A stretch of 8,261 nucleotides of DNA from positions 1 through 8,261 of the forward strand of contig JAEZMB010000150.1 in the NCBI GenBank assembly GCA_023435825.1. The letters are read 5' to 3'. Made by a program: the position numbers and the translations under genes. Below are positions 1-6,650 of this stretch, piece by piece (position 1 is the first letter of the stretch; the number at the start of each line of letters is the position of its first letter). This DNA is from Pseudomonadota bacterium. GTDB lineage: Bacteria; Desulfobacterota; Desulfovibrionia; Desulfovibrionales; Desulfovibrionaceae. The notes under the pieces are model-generated. The model was not told where the DNA came from, did not search any database, and saw nothing but the letters and a program-made list of their open reading frames with translations.

Positions 1-1173
1 CACCACCCCGGCCACCCGGCCGCCGGCGTCCAGCAGCGGACCGCCGCTGTTGCCCGGCAGGACCTCGGCGCTGACGGCCAGATCCCCGGCCGGCCCCATG
101 CCGCTGGCCAGCTCCCGGGTGCGGCCCGAAGTCACGCGCATCCGGCCCGTGCGCGCCGCCTCGCCCGGGAAGCCCGCGGCAAAGACCGGCGTTCCCGGCG
201 ACAGCTCCCGGCCTTCCCGCAGGGTCAGCACCTTGTCCGGGGCCACGGCCAATCGCACCAGGGCCAGGTCGTGCTCCGGGTCCAGCCGCAGCAGGCTTAC
301 CGCCACGGGCTTGCCGTCCACCATGGCCACAAGGCTCTTGCAGCCCTCGGCCACGTGGGCGTTGGTGACCACATGGCCCAGCCGGCTGACCACGAAGCCC
401 GTGCCGGTGCGCAGGCCTTCAGCCGGTTTCTCGTCCTGGCGCGGCGCGGTCTCGCGCCCCGGGCCGCGGCCCCTGATGGCCTGGGCCTGGGCCGGGGGCA
501 GCTCGCTTGCCGCCTGGGCCGACAGCCGGCCAAGGCGGGAGGCGAAGGGCTCGCCAAGCCGCCCTTTGCCCTCGGCGAAAAGCGCCAGGCGGTAGGCTTC
601 GGCCGGATCGCGGGGGACCACCTTGCCGGCCAGATAGAGCTCGCCCAAAAGCACCGCCGCTTCGGCCGAACCGGCGGCCATGGCCTTGCGCAGATAGCCC
701 GGCCCGTCCGAGGCCGGCCCCAGACGCCCTTCCAGGCGCATGGCTCCGGTCAGCAGCAAAGCCTGGGCCGAGCCGCGCCCGGCCGCCTTGCGCAGCCAGT
801 CCCCGGCCCGCGAGTCGCTCTGGGGTACTCCCCGCCCCTCCAGATGGAGCACGGCCAGGGACAGCATGGCCGGCACGTTGCCGCCGTCGGCGGCCCGGCG
901 GTACCACTTGGCCGCCTCGGCCGCGTCGGGCGGTCCGCCGTTTCGCCCGGCCTCGGCCATGCGCCCGGCCAGCCAGAAGGCGGCCGGATTGTCCGTGGCC
1001 AAAAGCGGCCGCAGTTCCTGTCGGGCCCGGGCGTCGTCCCCGCGCTCGAAGGCGCGCAGGGCGTCGTCGAAATCGGCCCGGGCCGTCCCGACGCCTCCCA
1101 ACAGAGCCAGGGCCAGGCCGAGCAGTCCGGCGGCCAGGGTCCCGGGGTGGAGCGAGAGCGGACCGATCTTCAT
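1..1173 (-). CDS. Exported trypsin-like serine protease with Sel1 repeats (3' end outside window)
   Basis: Secreted or periplasmic serine endopeptidase, seen as 391 residues with no stop before the window edge. Residues 1-33 form a signal peptide: a long Ala/Leu/Gly stretch ending in TARA before DF. Residues about 64-205 carry roughly four Sel1-type repeats (AAKWYRRAADGGN, GDWLRKAAGRGS, GYLRKAMAAGS and AYRLALFAEG helices), which normally mediate protein contacts. The protease domain begins near residue 255. The triad is visible as H273 in VVTNAHV, D302 in HDLALV and S376 in LPGNSGGPLLD, so the enzyme should be active. C277 follows the His motif. A PDZ domain could lie beyond the edge but is not seen. 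The start is the ATG at 1173, with AAGAAAGG just upstream. It overlaps the stop of the preceding gene as ATGA, implying translational coupling. The substrate is unknown; a role in envelope protein quality control is inference. Confidence 0.9.
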   Translation of the reverse strand, partial: MKIGPLSLHPGTLAAGLLGLALALLGGVGTARADFDDALRAFERGDDARARQELRPLLATDNPAAFWLAGRMAEAGRNGGPPDAAEAAKWYRRAADGGNVPAMLSLAVLHLEGRGVPQSDSRAGDWLRKAAGRGSAQALLLTGAMRLEGRLGPASDGPGYLRKAMAAGSAEAAVLLGELYLAGKVVPRDPAEAYRLALFAEGKGRLGEPFASRLGRLSAQAASELPPAQAQAIRGRGPGRETAPRQDEKPAEGLRTGTGFVVSRLGHVVTNAHVAEGCKSLVAMVDGKPVAVSLLRLDPEHDLALVRLAVAPDKVLTLREGRELSPGTPVFAAGFPGEAARTGRMRVTSGRTRELASGMGPAGDLAVSAEVLPGNSGGPLLDAGGRVAGVV

Positions 1174-1685
1174 CCATGGCCGCCTTTCTTGGCCGGCGGC
1201 GGCGCGGGCGGTTCGGCCGGCAGGGGCGTTTCCTGGCCGGGCCGGCAAAATCCGTAGCGCTGGGAGACCTGCGGTTCGCTGCCGGCTCCGTGGCGGGAGG
1301 AGACCATGAGCAGATTGTCCGAAGCGCCGGCATGGACCGGATAGACCGTCACCATGGTCACGCCGCCATCGGCGTAGCGGGCCATGACCGACAACCCGAC
1401 CGACGTGACCGTCAGCACCCCCGGCGTCTCCAGGCTGTCCTCCTCCAGCACGGCCCGGCCCTTGGCCCGGTCCGTAATGGCGATGGTCAGCCCCGGCGTG
1501 TTGGGGTCCAGAGGCGGCTTGAGGTTCACCCGCCCCTGGGGCGTGAACACCGCGTTCATGCCCTGGCTGTAGGCGCAGGCCAGCCGTTTGGTCGTGGCCA
1601 GGATCTTGGCCGGCTCCTCGGCCCAGGCCTGGCCGCCGGACAGCATCATCAGGCCGCTCGCCAGCATCCAAAACACCCGCTTCAT
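1170..1685 (-). CDS. Small exported protein of unknown function
   Basis: A 171-residue protein whose family I do not recognise. Residues 1-22 look like a Sec signal peptide (MKRVFW, a hydrophobic Leu/Met core, then AWA before EEP), so the mature protein is probably periplasmic. The mature part has two cysteines (C37 in LACAYS and C147 in YGFCRPG) that could form a disulfide near the two ends of the fold. Between them is a probably beta-rich stretch of alternating hydrophobic residues. The C-terminus is a Pro/Ala-rich tail ending AKKGGHG. The ATG at 1685 is chosen because AAGGAG lies 6 nt upstream and the signal peptide begins exactly there; an upstream in-frame extension lacks both. It is the first gene of a two-gene operon and overlaps the protease gene by 4 bp. 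It could be a partner, chaperone or inhibitor of the protease, but only the gene order suggests this. Confidence 0.8.
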   Translation of the reverse strand: MKRVFWMLASGLMMLSGGQAWAEEPAKILATTKRLACAYSQGMNAVFTPQGRVNLKPPLDPNTPGLTIAITDRAKGRAVLEEDSLETPGVLTVTSVGLSVMARYADGGVTMVTVYPVHAGASDNLLMVSSRHGAGSEPQVSQRYGFCRPGQETPLPAEPPAPPPAKKGGHG

Positions 1686-1717
1686 GCCTTCTCCTTGGCG
1701 CGATGTGCGCGTACGCG

Positions 1718-1747
1718 ACTGTAGGAAGCGCTGCCCGGCCCGGTCAA
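1718..1747 (-). promoter_or_regulatory. Candidate sigma70 promoter for the exported protein/protease operon
   Basis: Read on the minus strand, TTGACC (1747-1742) is followed after 18 nt by TACAGT (1723-1718). These match the consensus at 5/6 and 4/6 positions. The element lies 32 nt upstream of the ATG at 1685, leaving room for a short leader that contains the AAGGAG ribosome binding site. Confidence 0.45.
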
Positions 1748-1805
1748 GACGGGACAGCAGGACTTGCCGACCAGCCGGGCTTGGCGTAGTGTCCGCCGCC
1801 TCGAC

Positions 1806-1833
1806 GGTCGGCAAATATGCCTCGTTACCGACC
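1806..1833 (+). repeat. Inverted repeat in the divergent intergenic region
   Basis: GGTCGG (1806-1811) and CCGACC (1828-1833) are perfect reverse complements around a 16-nt A/T-richer spacer. The repeat sits 35 nt before the start of the 1868 gene. It could be an operator or a 5' UTR hairpin. Six-bp arms arise easily by chance in such GC-rich DNA, so the functional claim is weak. Confidence 0.3.
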
Positions 1834-1867
1834 TTGCCGCCGCCCTTTTTCCGGAGTTGTACGCAAC

Positions 1868-2152
1868 ATGCAGAAGTACCGCGTCTATTTTGCCACTAAA
1901 GTGCTCGTTACATCGGGTTGGTTTCGTCGTCAAAAAAGCGTATCGGAAACAGAATACGTTGTTGTCTATGGGCACAACGAGGCCCATGCCGTCAAGGAAG
2001 CCAAAGCCCGCATCGACCTCGGCGCGCTGGGGATGCCCTTCCAGGTGACGCGCATTCAGGCCGCCCTGGCCGAGGACGCCGAAGGCTACCACGGCTCCCT
2101 GGCCCCCAAGGACCGGCCGGCCCCGGAACCGGAGCGCATCGCCGAGGACTGA
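1868..2152 (+). CDS. Small protein of unknown function
   Basis: A 94-residue protein, probably cytoplasmic: no signal peptide or membrane segment is visible. The N-terminal half alternates basic and hydrophobic residues (MQKYRVYFATKVLV, then WFRRQKSV) and reads as beta strands. A helix rich in Ala/Lys/Glu follows (NEAHAVKEAKARIDLGALG), and the acidic, Pro-rich tail (PAPEPERIAED) is probably disordered. I recognise no family. The ATG at 1868 is preferred, with GGAG 11 nt upstream (long but usable); an in-frame ATG at 1817 has no ribosome binding site. The next gene starts 30 bp after its stop, so the two are probably co-transcribed. The first 40 or so codons use A/T-ending codons far more than the rest of the gene or its neighbours. 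Confidence 0.75.
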   Translation: MQKYRVYFATKVLVTSGWFRRQKSVSETEYVVVYGHNEAHAVKEAKARIDLGALGMPFQVTRIQAALAEDAEGYHGSLAPKDRPAPEPERIAED

Positions 2153-2182
2153 TCGGAGAGCCGCTCCAAGGAGGCGACCGCC

Positions 2183-2908
2183 ATGCTGACCGCCTTTCCC
2201 AAAGGACTCGCCGCCCACGCCAGGGGCATCCGCTTCGCCCTGGCCCACAAAGGCTACCTGGGCCTTTGCGCCATTCCCTTTGCCCTGGCCTTGATGCTTT
2301 ACGGCGTGGGCTTTGCCGTGTTCGCCAGCCACGGCGACCAGATGCTGGCCGCCTTGTGGTCCCCCGACGCCCAGGCCGGCGGGCTGGCCGGAGCGCTGGC
2401 CTGGCTGTATCTGCACGTCTTCAAGTACATCCTGTACGTTGTGGCCTTTGTCATCATGTATTTCCTGTTCATGGTCACGGCCAACATCCTGGCCGCGCCG
2501 CTCTATGACCACATCGCCGGGCGTCTGCTCGCCCTGGCCGGCGCGACGCGCCAGGGGCCGGCCCTGTCCTTTGGCCGGCTGATGCTGGAGGAAATCAAAA
2601 AGGCGGTCTTCGTCATGGCCGCGCCGCTGGCGCTGCTCTTCATTCCGGTCCTGGGACAGGCCCTGGCCCCGGCCGCGGCGGCCATGCTCCTGGCCCTGGA
2701 TTTCCTTGATTACCCGTTTTGCCGGGAAGAGGAACGCTTCGGCGTACGGCTGCGCCGATTGGCCCAAAATCCCCTGCTGCTGCTCGGTTTCGGGCTGCCG
2801 CTGCTCATCCCGATCCTCAACATCCTGCTGTTTCCCTTCGCCATCCTGGGCGGCACGCTGCTTTACCTCGACATGACCGGACGTTCCGTGAGCCTGCCTG
2901 AAAAATGA
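2183..2908 (+). CDS. EI24 / CysZ-family integral membrane protein
   Basis: A 241-residue inner-membrane protein of the EI24 domain family, which includes the bacterial sulfate transporter CysZ. Hydrophobic segments lie at about residues 24-48, 71-104, 141-172 and 196-228. Family signatures are NILAAPLYD (101-109), the aromatic/acidic FLDYPF (174-179) before a basic REEERFGVRLRR loop, and the closing PILNILLFPFAILGG stretch leading into TLLYLD (210-230). Length fits the family (about 230-260). The start is secure: AGGAGG lies about 8 nt before the ATG. It follows the small 1868 gene by 30 bp, probably in one operon. CysZ mediates sulfate uptake in some proteobacteria, but many EI24 proteins have no assigned substrate. 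No cysteine biosynthesis gene is nearby, so I give the family and not the symbol. Confidence 0.86.
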   Translation: MLTAFPKGLAAHARGIRFALAHKGYLGLCAIPFALALMLYGVGFAVFASHGDQMLAALWSPDAQAGGLAGALAWLYLHVFKYILYVVAFVIMYFLFMVTANILAAPLYDHIAGRLLALAGATRQGPALSFGRLMLEEIKKAVFVMAAPLALLFIPVLGQALAPAAAAMLLALDFLDYPFCREEERFGVRLRRLAQNPLLLLGFGLPLLIPILNILLFPFAILGGTLLYLDMTGRSVSLPEK

Positions 2909-3021
2909 CAATTCCGTCACGTTCACGTCAATAGCCCCGGCATATTGTGGGATTGGCCGTTTTTGCCGTACAGCTCCCGGTACCGGCCCCAGGTCCCTGG
3001 CCGCCCTCGAACATTTGAAAA

Positions 3022-3040
3022 GCCCGGCGCCGACCCGGGC
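3022..3040 (+). repeat. Hairpin in the kup leader
   Basis: GCCCGG (3022-3027) pairs perfectly with CCGGGC (3035-3040) around the 7-nt loop CGCCGAC. It ends 30 nt before the kup ribosome binding site in the 171-bp gap after the EI24 gene. It has no U-tract, so it is not a terminator. It may be a leader structure or chance. Confidence 0.3.
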
Positions 3041-3069
3041 AACCGGCCGGATCGCTGCACCCTGTCCGC

Positions 3070-3073
3070 GGAG
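3070..3073 (+). promoter_or_regulatory. Ribosome binding site that sets the kup TTG start
   Basis: GGAG stands 6 nt before the TTG at 3080. No ATG or GTG in this frame lies between the upstream leader and the first conserved transmembrane motif, so this site supports TTG as the start codon. Confidence 0.6.
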
Positions 3074-3079
3074 AACCGA

Positions 3080-4975
3080 TTGAAAAGCACCAGCGCCGCC
3101 CACGGCGGGCACACGCCCGCGCCCACCGCCGCCCTGACCCTGGCCGCCCTCGGCGTCGTCTACGGCGACATCGGCACCAGCCCTTTGTACGCCATCAAGG
3201 AATGCTTCCACGGGATGCACGCCATTGCCGCGACCCCGGACAACATCCTCGGCGTGCTGTCGCTCATCTTCTGGTCCCTGACCATGGTCATCACGGTCAA
3301 GTACATCCTTTTTATCACCGCCGCCGACAACCGGGGCGAGGGCGGCATCTTCGCTCTCATCGAGCTGTTGCCCAAGGACGCCGGCCATCGCCACGTCCGC
3401 GTCGTCCTGGCCTTTCTGGGGCTGTGCGGCGCGGCGCTGCTCTACGGAGACGGCGTCATCACCCCGGCCATTTCCGTGCTTTCGGCCGTGGAGGGCCTGA
3501 CCGTGGCCACCGACGCCGCCGCGCCCCTGGTCGTGCCCATCACCTGCTTGATCCTGTTCGGGCTTTTCGCGGTCCAGCGCCGGGGCACAGCCGGCATCGG
3601 CAAGGTCTTCGGGCCGGTCATGCTCGTGTGGTTCGGCGTGCTGGCCGTGCTGGGCCTCAAGGAGATCCTGCTGGCCCCCCAGGTGCTGTCCGCCGTCAAC
3701 CCGGTTTATGCCATCAACTTCTTCCTGGTAAACCACCTGCATGGGGTGGTGGTGCTCGGCTCGGTGGTGCTGTGCATCACCGGCGGCGAGGCGCTTTATG
3801 CCGACCTGGGCCATTTCGGCCGCCGGCCCATCCAGCGTTCCTGGCTGCTGGTGGTTTTCCCGTGCCTGCTGCTCAACTATTTCGGCCAGGGCGCGGGGCT
3901 GCTCCTTGATCCCGGCATCGCCCCCAACCCGTTTTACAGCCTCGTGCCCGACAATCTGCTCTACCCCATGGCGGCCCTGTCCACGGCGGCCACGGTCATC
4001 GCCTCCCAGGCGCTCATTTCCGGCGTCTTTTCGCTCACGCGCCAGGCCATCCAGCTTGGCGTGTGCCCGCGCCTGCGCATCGTGCACACCTCCAGCGACA
4101 TGGAAGGGCAGATCTACATTCCGGAAGTCAATTTCGCCCTCATGTGGGCCTGCATCGGCCTGACCCTGGCCTTTGGCGAATCGAGCCGGCTGGCCGCCGC
4201 CTACGGCATCGCGGTCACGGCCACCATGGGCATCACCTCCATCCTCTATTTCTTCGTGGCCCGCTGGACCTGGAAGCAGCCGCTGTACCGCGTCCTGCCC
4301 CCGGTCATGATCTTTCTGGCCTTCGATCTGGCCTACTTCGGGTCCAACCTCCTCAAGGTGGCCGACGGCGGCTGGTTCACCCTGCTCATCGCCGGTCTGA
4401 TCGTCCTGGCCATGTCCACCTGGGAGGACGGCCGGGCCGCCCTGCGGCGGCTGTCCGTGGCCACGGCCGTGCCCTTGCGGCTGTTTTTGTCCGAAGTATC
4501 CACCAAAAATCCCATCCGCGTGCCCGGCACGGCCGTGTTCATGTCGCTGTCGCCCCAGGGCACGCCGGTCACCCTGCTCCACCACTACAAGCACAACAAG
4601 GTGTTCCACGACAAGGTCGTGATTTTAAGCGTCACCTCCACCGACGTGCCCACGGTGCCCGAGGCCGACCGCCTGGACATCCAGGACATGGGCCAGGGAT
4701 TTTACCGCATCATCGCCCGCTACGGCTTCATGGAGACCCCGGACGTGCCGGCCGTCATGGCCCAGGCCCGAAGCCTCGGCGTGCCCATCGACCCGCCGGC
4801 CGACACCACCTATTTCCTGGGCCGCGAGAGCCTGCTCACCACGGGCAAGGCCAGGATGGCCGGCTTCCGCAAGAGCCTTTTCGCGCTCATGTCCCGCAAC
4901 GCCCGGCCGGCCACGGCCTACTTCGGGCTGCCGCCGGGACGGGTGGTGGAGCTCGGCGTCCAGGTGGAGCTCTAG
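3080..4975 (+). CDS. kup: Kup-family potassium uptake transporter
   Basis: Low-affinity K+ uptake system of the KUP/HAK/KT family (probably H+-coupled) in the inner membrane. It has 631 residues from the TTG at 3080, close to the family's usual 620-630. Conserved blocks in order are VVYGDIGTSPLYA (about 26-38, first helix), NRGEGGIFALIE (84-95), LLYGDGVITP (120-129), GGEALYADLGHF (235-246), NYFGQGA (266-272), SLTRQAIQLG (318-327) and HTSSDMEGQIYIPEVN (336-351). About twelve membrane helices occupy the first 445 residues. A soluble cytoplasmic C-terminal domain follows, with the family's NPIRVPGTAVFMS and LLHHYKHNKV segments. The start rests on GGAG 6 nt upstream and on family length; an in-frame TTG at 2945 would add 45 non-conserved residues. 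No second K+ system or regulatory gene is adjacent. The family call is secure; direct cation specificity is inferred. Confidence 0.94.
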   Translation: MKSTSAAHGGHTPAPTAALTLAALGVVYGDIGTSPLYAIKECFHGMHAIAATPDNILGVLSLIFWSLTMVITVKYILFITAADNRGEGGIFALIELLPKDAGHRHVRVVLAFLGLCGAALLYGDGVITPAISVLSAVEGLTVATDAAAPLVVPITCLILFGLFAVQRRGTAGIGKVFGPVMLVWFGVLAVLGLKEILLAPQVLSAVNPVYAINFFLVNHLHGVVVLGSVVLCITGGEALYADLGHFGRRPIQRSWLLVVFPCLLLNYFGQGAGLLLDPGIAPNPFYSLVPDNLLYPMAALSTAATVIASQALISGVFSLTRQAIQLGVCPRLRIVHTSSDMEGQIYIPEVNFALMWACIGLTLAFGESSRLAAAYGIAVTATMGITSILYFFVARWTWKQPLYRVLPPVMIFLAFDLAYFGSNLLKVADGGWFTLLIAGLIVLAMSTWEDGRAALRRLSVATAVPLRLFLSEVSTKNPIRVPGTAVFMSLSPQGTPVTLLHHYKHNKVFHDKVVILSVTSTDVPTVPEADRLDIQDMGQGFYRIIARYGFMETPDVPAVMAQARSLGVPIDPPADTTYFLGRESLLTTGKARMAGFRKSLFALMSRNARPATAYFGLPPGRVVELGVQVEL

Positions 4976-4995
4976 CGCCGTCCCGAATCGCCTCT

Positions 4996-5028
4996 GGCCG
5001 AATCGGCCGGACGCAGGAGCCGGCGTCC
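4996..5028 (+). repeat. Tandem hairpins after kup
   Basis: GGCCGA (4996-5001) and TCGGCC (5003-5008) form a compact palindrome. It is followed at once by GGACGC (5009-5014) pairing with GCGTCC (5023-5028) around an 8-nt loop. No U-tract follows, so this is not an intrinsic terminator by itself. It could stabilise the kup mRNA 3' end or slow polymerase. The kup-tatC gap is 174 bp. Confidence 0.35.
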
Positions 5029-5149
5029 TGGCGGCGCTGAGGCGAACCCAGCCGATCCGGCCCCTTTCCCTTGACCCCGGCGGCTTCCTGCCGTAACCCA
5101 AGGCGCGGCAAAAGCCGTAGAATTTGTTCCTGTCGGAAACGAGGAGCGC

Positions 5150-6373
5150 ATGACCGATACGCCCAAGCCCTTAGACGATGCCCAGGAGCAGCCCCAGGCC
5201 GCCGCGCCGGCCCCTGTCGGCGACCCCCTGCCCGATGCCGCCGCCGAAACGCCGCCGCCGCCGTCACCCGCCGTCGGCAAGGCCTCGGACATGAAGGAAG
5301 CGCCGCTGCTGGAACATCTGGTGGAACTGCGCCAGCGTCTGGTGCGTTGCCTCATCGCCGTGGGCGTGGGCTTCGCCGCCTGCTACGCCTTTGCCGAGCG
5401 GCTCCTGGACGTCCTGCTCAAACCGCTCATCGACGTCATGCCGGCCGGCAGCAAGCTCATCGCCACCAGCCTGCCCGAGACGTTTTTCACGGTCATGAAG
5501 CTGGCCATGGTGGCCGGCGCGTTCGTGGCCAGCCCCTATATTTTCTATCAGCTGTGGCAGTTCGTGGCCCCGGGCCTCTACAAAGAGGAACGCAAGATCA
5601 TCGTGCCCGTGGCCTTCGCCACGGCGGTGTGTTTCGTGGGCGGCGCGCTTTTCGGCTATTTCATCGTCTTCCCGTTCGGGTTCAAGTTCTTCGTGGACTA
5701 CGCCTCGGACTACATCACGGTGATGCCGACCATCAGCGCCTATTTCTCCCTGGCCGTCACCCTGCTGTTCGCCTTCGGTCTCATTTTCGAGCTGCCGGTC
5801 TTCATCTTCTTCCTCACCAGCCTCGGCATGGTCTCGACCAAGACCCTGCGCAAGTTCCGCCGCTGGGCCATCCTGTTGAGCTTCATCGTGGCCGCCGTGC
5901 TGACGCCCACCCCGGACGCCATCAACCAGCTGCTCATGGCCGGCCCCATGGTCGTGCTCTACGAAGTCGGCATCTGGGTGTCCTGGTTCGTGGACAAGCA
6001 GCGCCTGGAGGAAAAGGCCCGGCGCAAAGCCGAGCAGGAAGCCGCCGCCGACGGCGGCCCCAAGGAGCCGCCGCGTTCGCCCGACACCCCGGGCGCGCCC
6101 GAGGCTCCTGAAGCGCCCCAGACCACGGCCACCGCCGCCGCCCCGGACGAGGCCGCCCAACCCACGGCCGCCGCTCAGACGGGCGGGGAAGCCATCCCCC
6201 AGCCCGCGGCATCCGAGCACACGGGCGCGGACGCGGCCGCCAAGACCGGGCACGCCGAGGCCACGACGGCCTCCCCGGCCGCAGGCGAGGCAAAGCACAC
6301 GGCCGCCCAAGGCGACGAGACCGAATCCGCCCCGCCGGCCAAGGGCGACGGGCAAGGCCCCAAGGCCGGCTAG
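5150..6373 (+). CDS. tatC: Sec-independent protein translocase subunit TatC, with long N- and C-terminal tails
   Basis: Core receptor of the twin-arginine translocase, which binds RR signal peptides and moves folded proteins across the inner membrane. Residues about 48-285 hold the six-helix TatC core: PLLEHLVELRQRL (N-terminal motif; E59 matches E. coli E15), ETFFTVMKL, SPYIFYQLWQFVAPGLYKEE (E147 matches E. coli E103), GLIFELP (E214 matches E. coli E170) and LTPTPDAINQLLMAGPM. All the key acidic residues I can check are present. The protein is 407 residues against a usual 240-260. The excess is a Pro/Ala-rich 47-residue N-terminal extension and a tail of about 120 residues after VDKQRLEEKARRKAEQE, rich in Ala, Pro, Thr, Glu and Gly. 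GAGGAG stands just 3 nt before the ATG at 5150. M48 (5291) is an alternative start that would give a canonical N-terminus. No tatA or tatB lies within the window. Confidence 0.96.
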   Translation: MTDTPKPLDDAQEQPQAAAPAPVGDPLPDAAAETPPPPSPAVGKASDMKEAPLLEHLVELRQRLVRCLIAVGVGFAACYAFAERLLDVLLKPLIDVMPAGSKLIATSLPETFFTVMKLAMVAGAFVASPYIFYQLWQFVAPGLYKEERKIIVPVAFATAVCFVGGALFGYFIVFPFGFKFFVDYASDYITVMPTISAYFSLAVTLLFAFGLIFELPVFIFFLTSLGMVSTKTLRKFRRWAILLSFIVAAVLTPTPDAINQLLMAGPMVVLYEVGIWVSWFVDKQRLEEKARRKAEQEAAADGGPKEPPRSPDTPGAPEAPEAPQTTATAAAPDEAAQPTAAAQTGGEAIPQPAASEHTGADAAAKTGHAEATTASPAAGEAKHTAAQGDETESAPPAKGDGQGPKAG

Positions 6374-6460
6374 ACAGGACGCCGTTCCTAAGCCCGGAAA
6401 GCGTCGCCAAAACGCTGGAATAGCAAGAGAACATCAAGAAAAGCCTTCATCCGAAGCAAA

Positions 6461-6495
6461 CGGCGGGCAAAAAAATCCGAGTTTTTTGCCCGCCG
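6461..6495. repeat. Perfect 14-bp inverted repeat with internal A/T tracts
   Basis: CGGCGGGCAAAAAA (6461-6474) is the exact reverse complement of TTTTTTGCCCGCCG (6482-6495), with a 7-nt spacer. It lies 87 nt after the tatC stop. The G/C pairs are at the base of the stem and the A/T pairs at its tip, and no U-tract follows outside the stem on either strand. That is the reverse of a normal intrinsic terminator. It may be an unusual transcript-end hairpin or a protein-binding palindrome. Confidence 0.6.
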
Positions 6496-6522
6496 ACAAC
6501 AGCCCGGCATCACGGACCATTC

Positions 6523-6554
6523 CGAAAGGGGAGCATGACGCTCCCCTTTCGTTT
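6523..6554 (+). terminator. Rho-independent terminator downstream of tatC
   Basis: A perfect 12-bp stem, CGAAAGGGGAGC (6523-6534) with GCTCCCCTTTCG (6540-6551), closes a 5-nt loop (ATGAC). The T-rich run TTTCGTTT (6547-6554) overlaps its 3' end. It is placed to end the tatC transcript. The matching A-run on the 5' side means it may also work, more weakly, on the opposite strand. Confidence 0.75.
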
Positions 6555-6614
6555 GCCGACTAACTCGCCGTCAACCCGGTCTTTTTGACACCCGCCCGAC
6601 CATCCGCCGTCGCC

Positions 6615-6643
6615 TTGACACGGCGTCCCCGAAACGCCATAGG
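6615..6643 (+). promoter_or_regulatory. Candidate sigma70 promoter for the 3D-domain lipoprotein gene
   Basis: A perfect TTGACA -35 box (6615-6620) is followed after 17 nt by CATAGG (6638-6643). The latter keeps the ATA core of the -10 box but not its final T. It lies just past the tatC terminator and would start transcription near 6650, about 240 nt before the 6893 start codon. The weak -10 box limits confidence. Confidence 0.42.
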
Positions 6644-6650
6644 TAGGCTA

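Noticed and set aside
419..1333. A minus-strand open frame of about 300 codons overlapping the protease and exported-protein genes
   Set aside because: Arg/Pro/Gly-rich translation with no motifs. The frame starting at 1173 has a signal peptide, Sel1 repeats and a full catalytic triad.
2955..2966. Sigma54-like GG/GC element before kup
   Set aside because: The GG and GC dinucleotides are separated by 8 nt rather than the 10 needed for a -24/-12 promoter.
2909..3079. c-di-AMP (ydaO/yuaA) riboswitch upstream of kup
   Set aside because: The conserved sequence blocks of that riboswitch are not recognisable. Only one simple hairpin is present.
1682..4609. A 975-codon open frame on the minus strand opposite the EI24 and kup genes
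   Set aside because: It is full of Gly/Gln/His/Asp/Arg runs with no domain, and it lies opposite genes with clear family motifs. Strong G/C third-position bias keeps the antisense frame free of stops, so it is a shadow.
5071..5123. Promoter for tatC: TTGACC at 5071 or TAGAAT at 5118
   Set aside because: TTGACC has only TAACCC at the right distance, and TAGAAT has no -35 box at 16-18 nt. Neither makes a convincing pair.
5291..5293. Internal ATG as the real tatC start
   Set aside because: It would give a canonical N-terminus but has only a weak AAGG upstream, while the ATG at 5150 has GAGGAG nearby and the intervening codons look coding. Kept as an alternative, not the main call.
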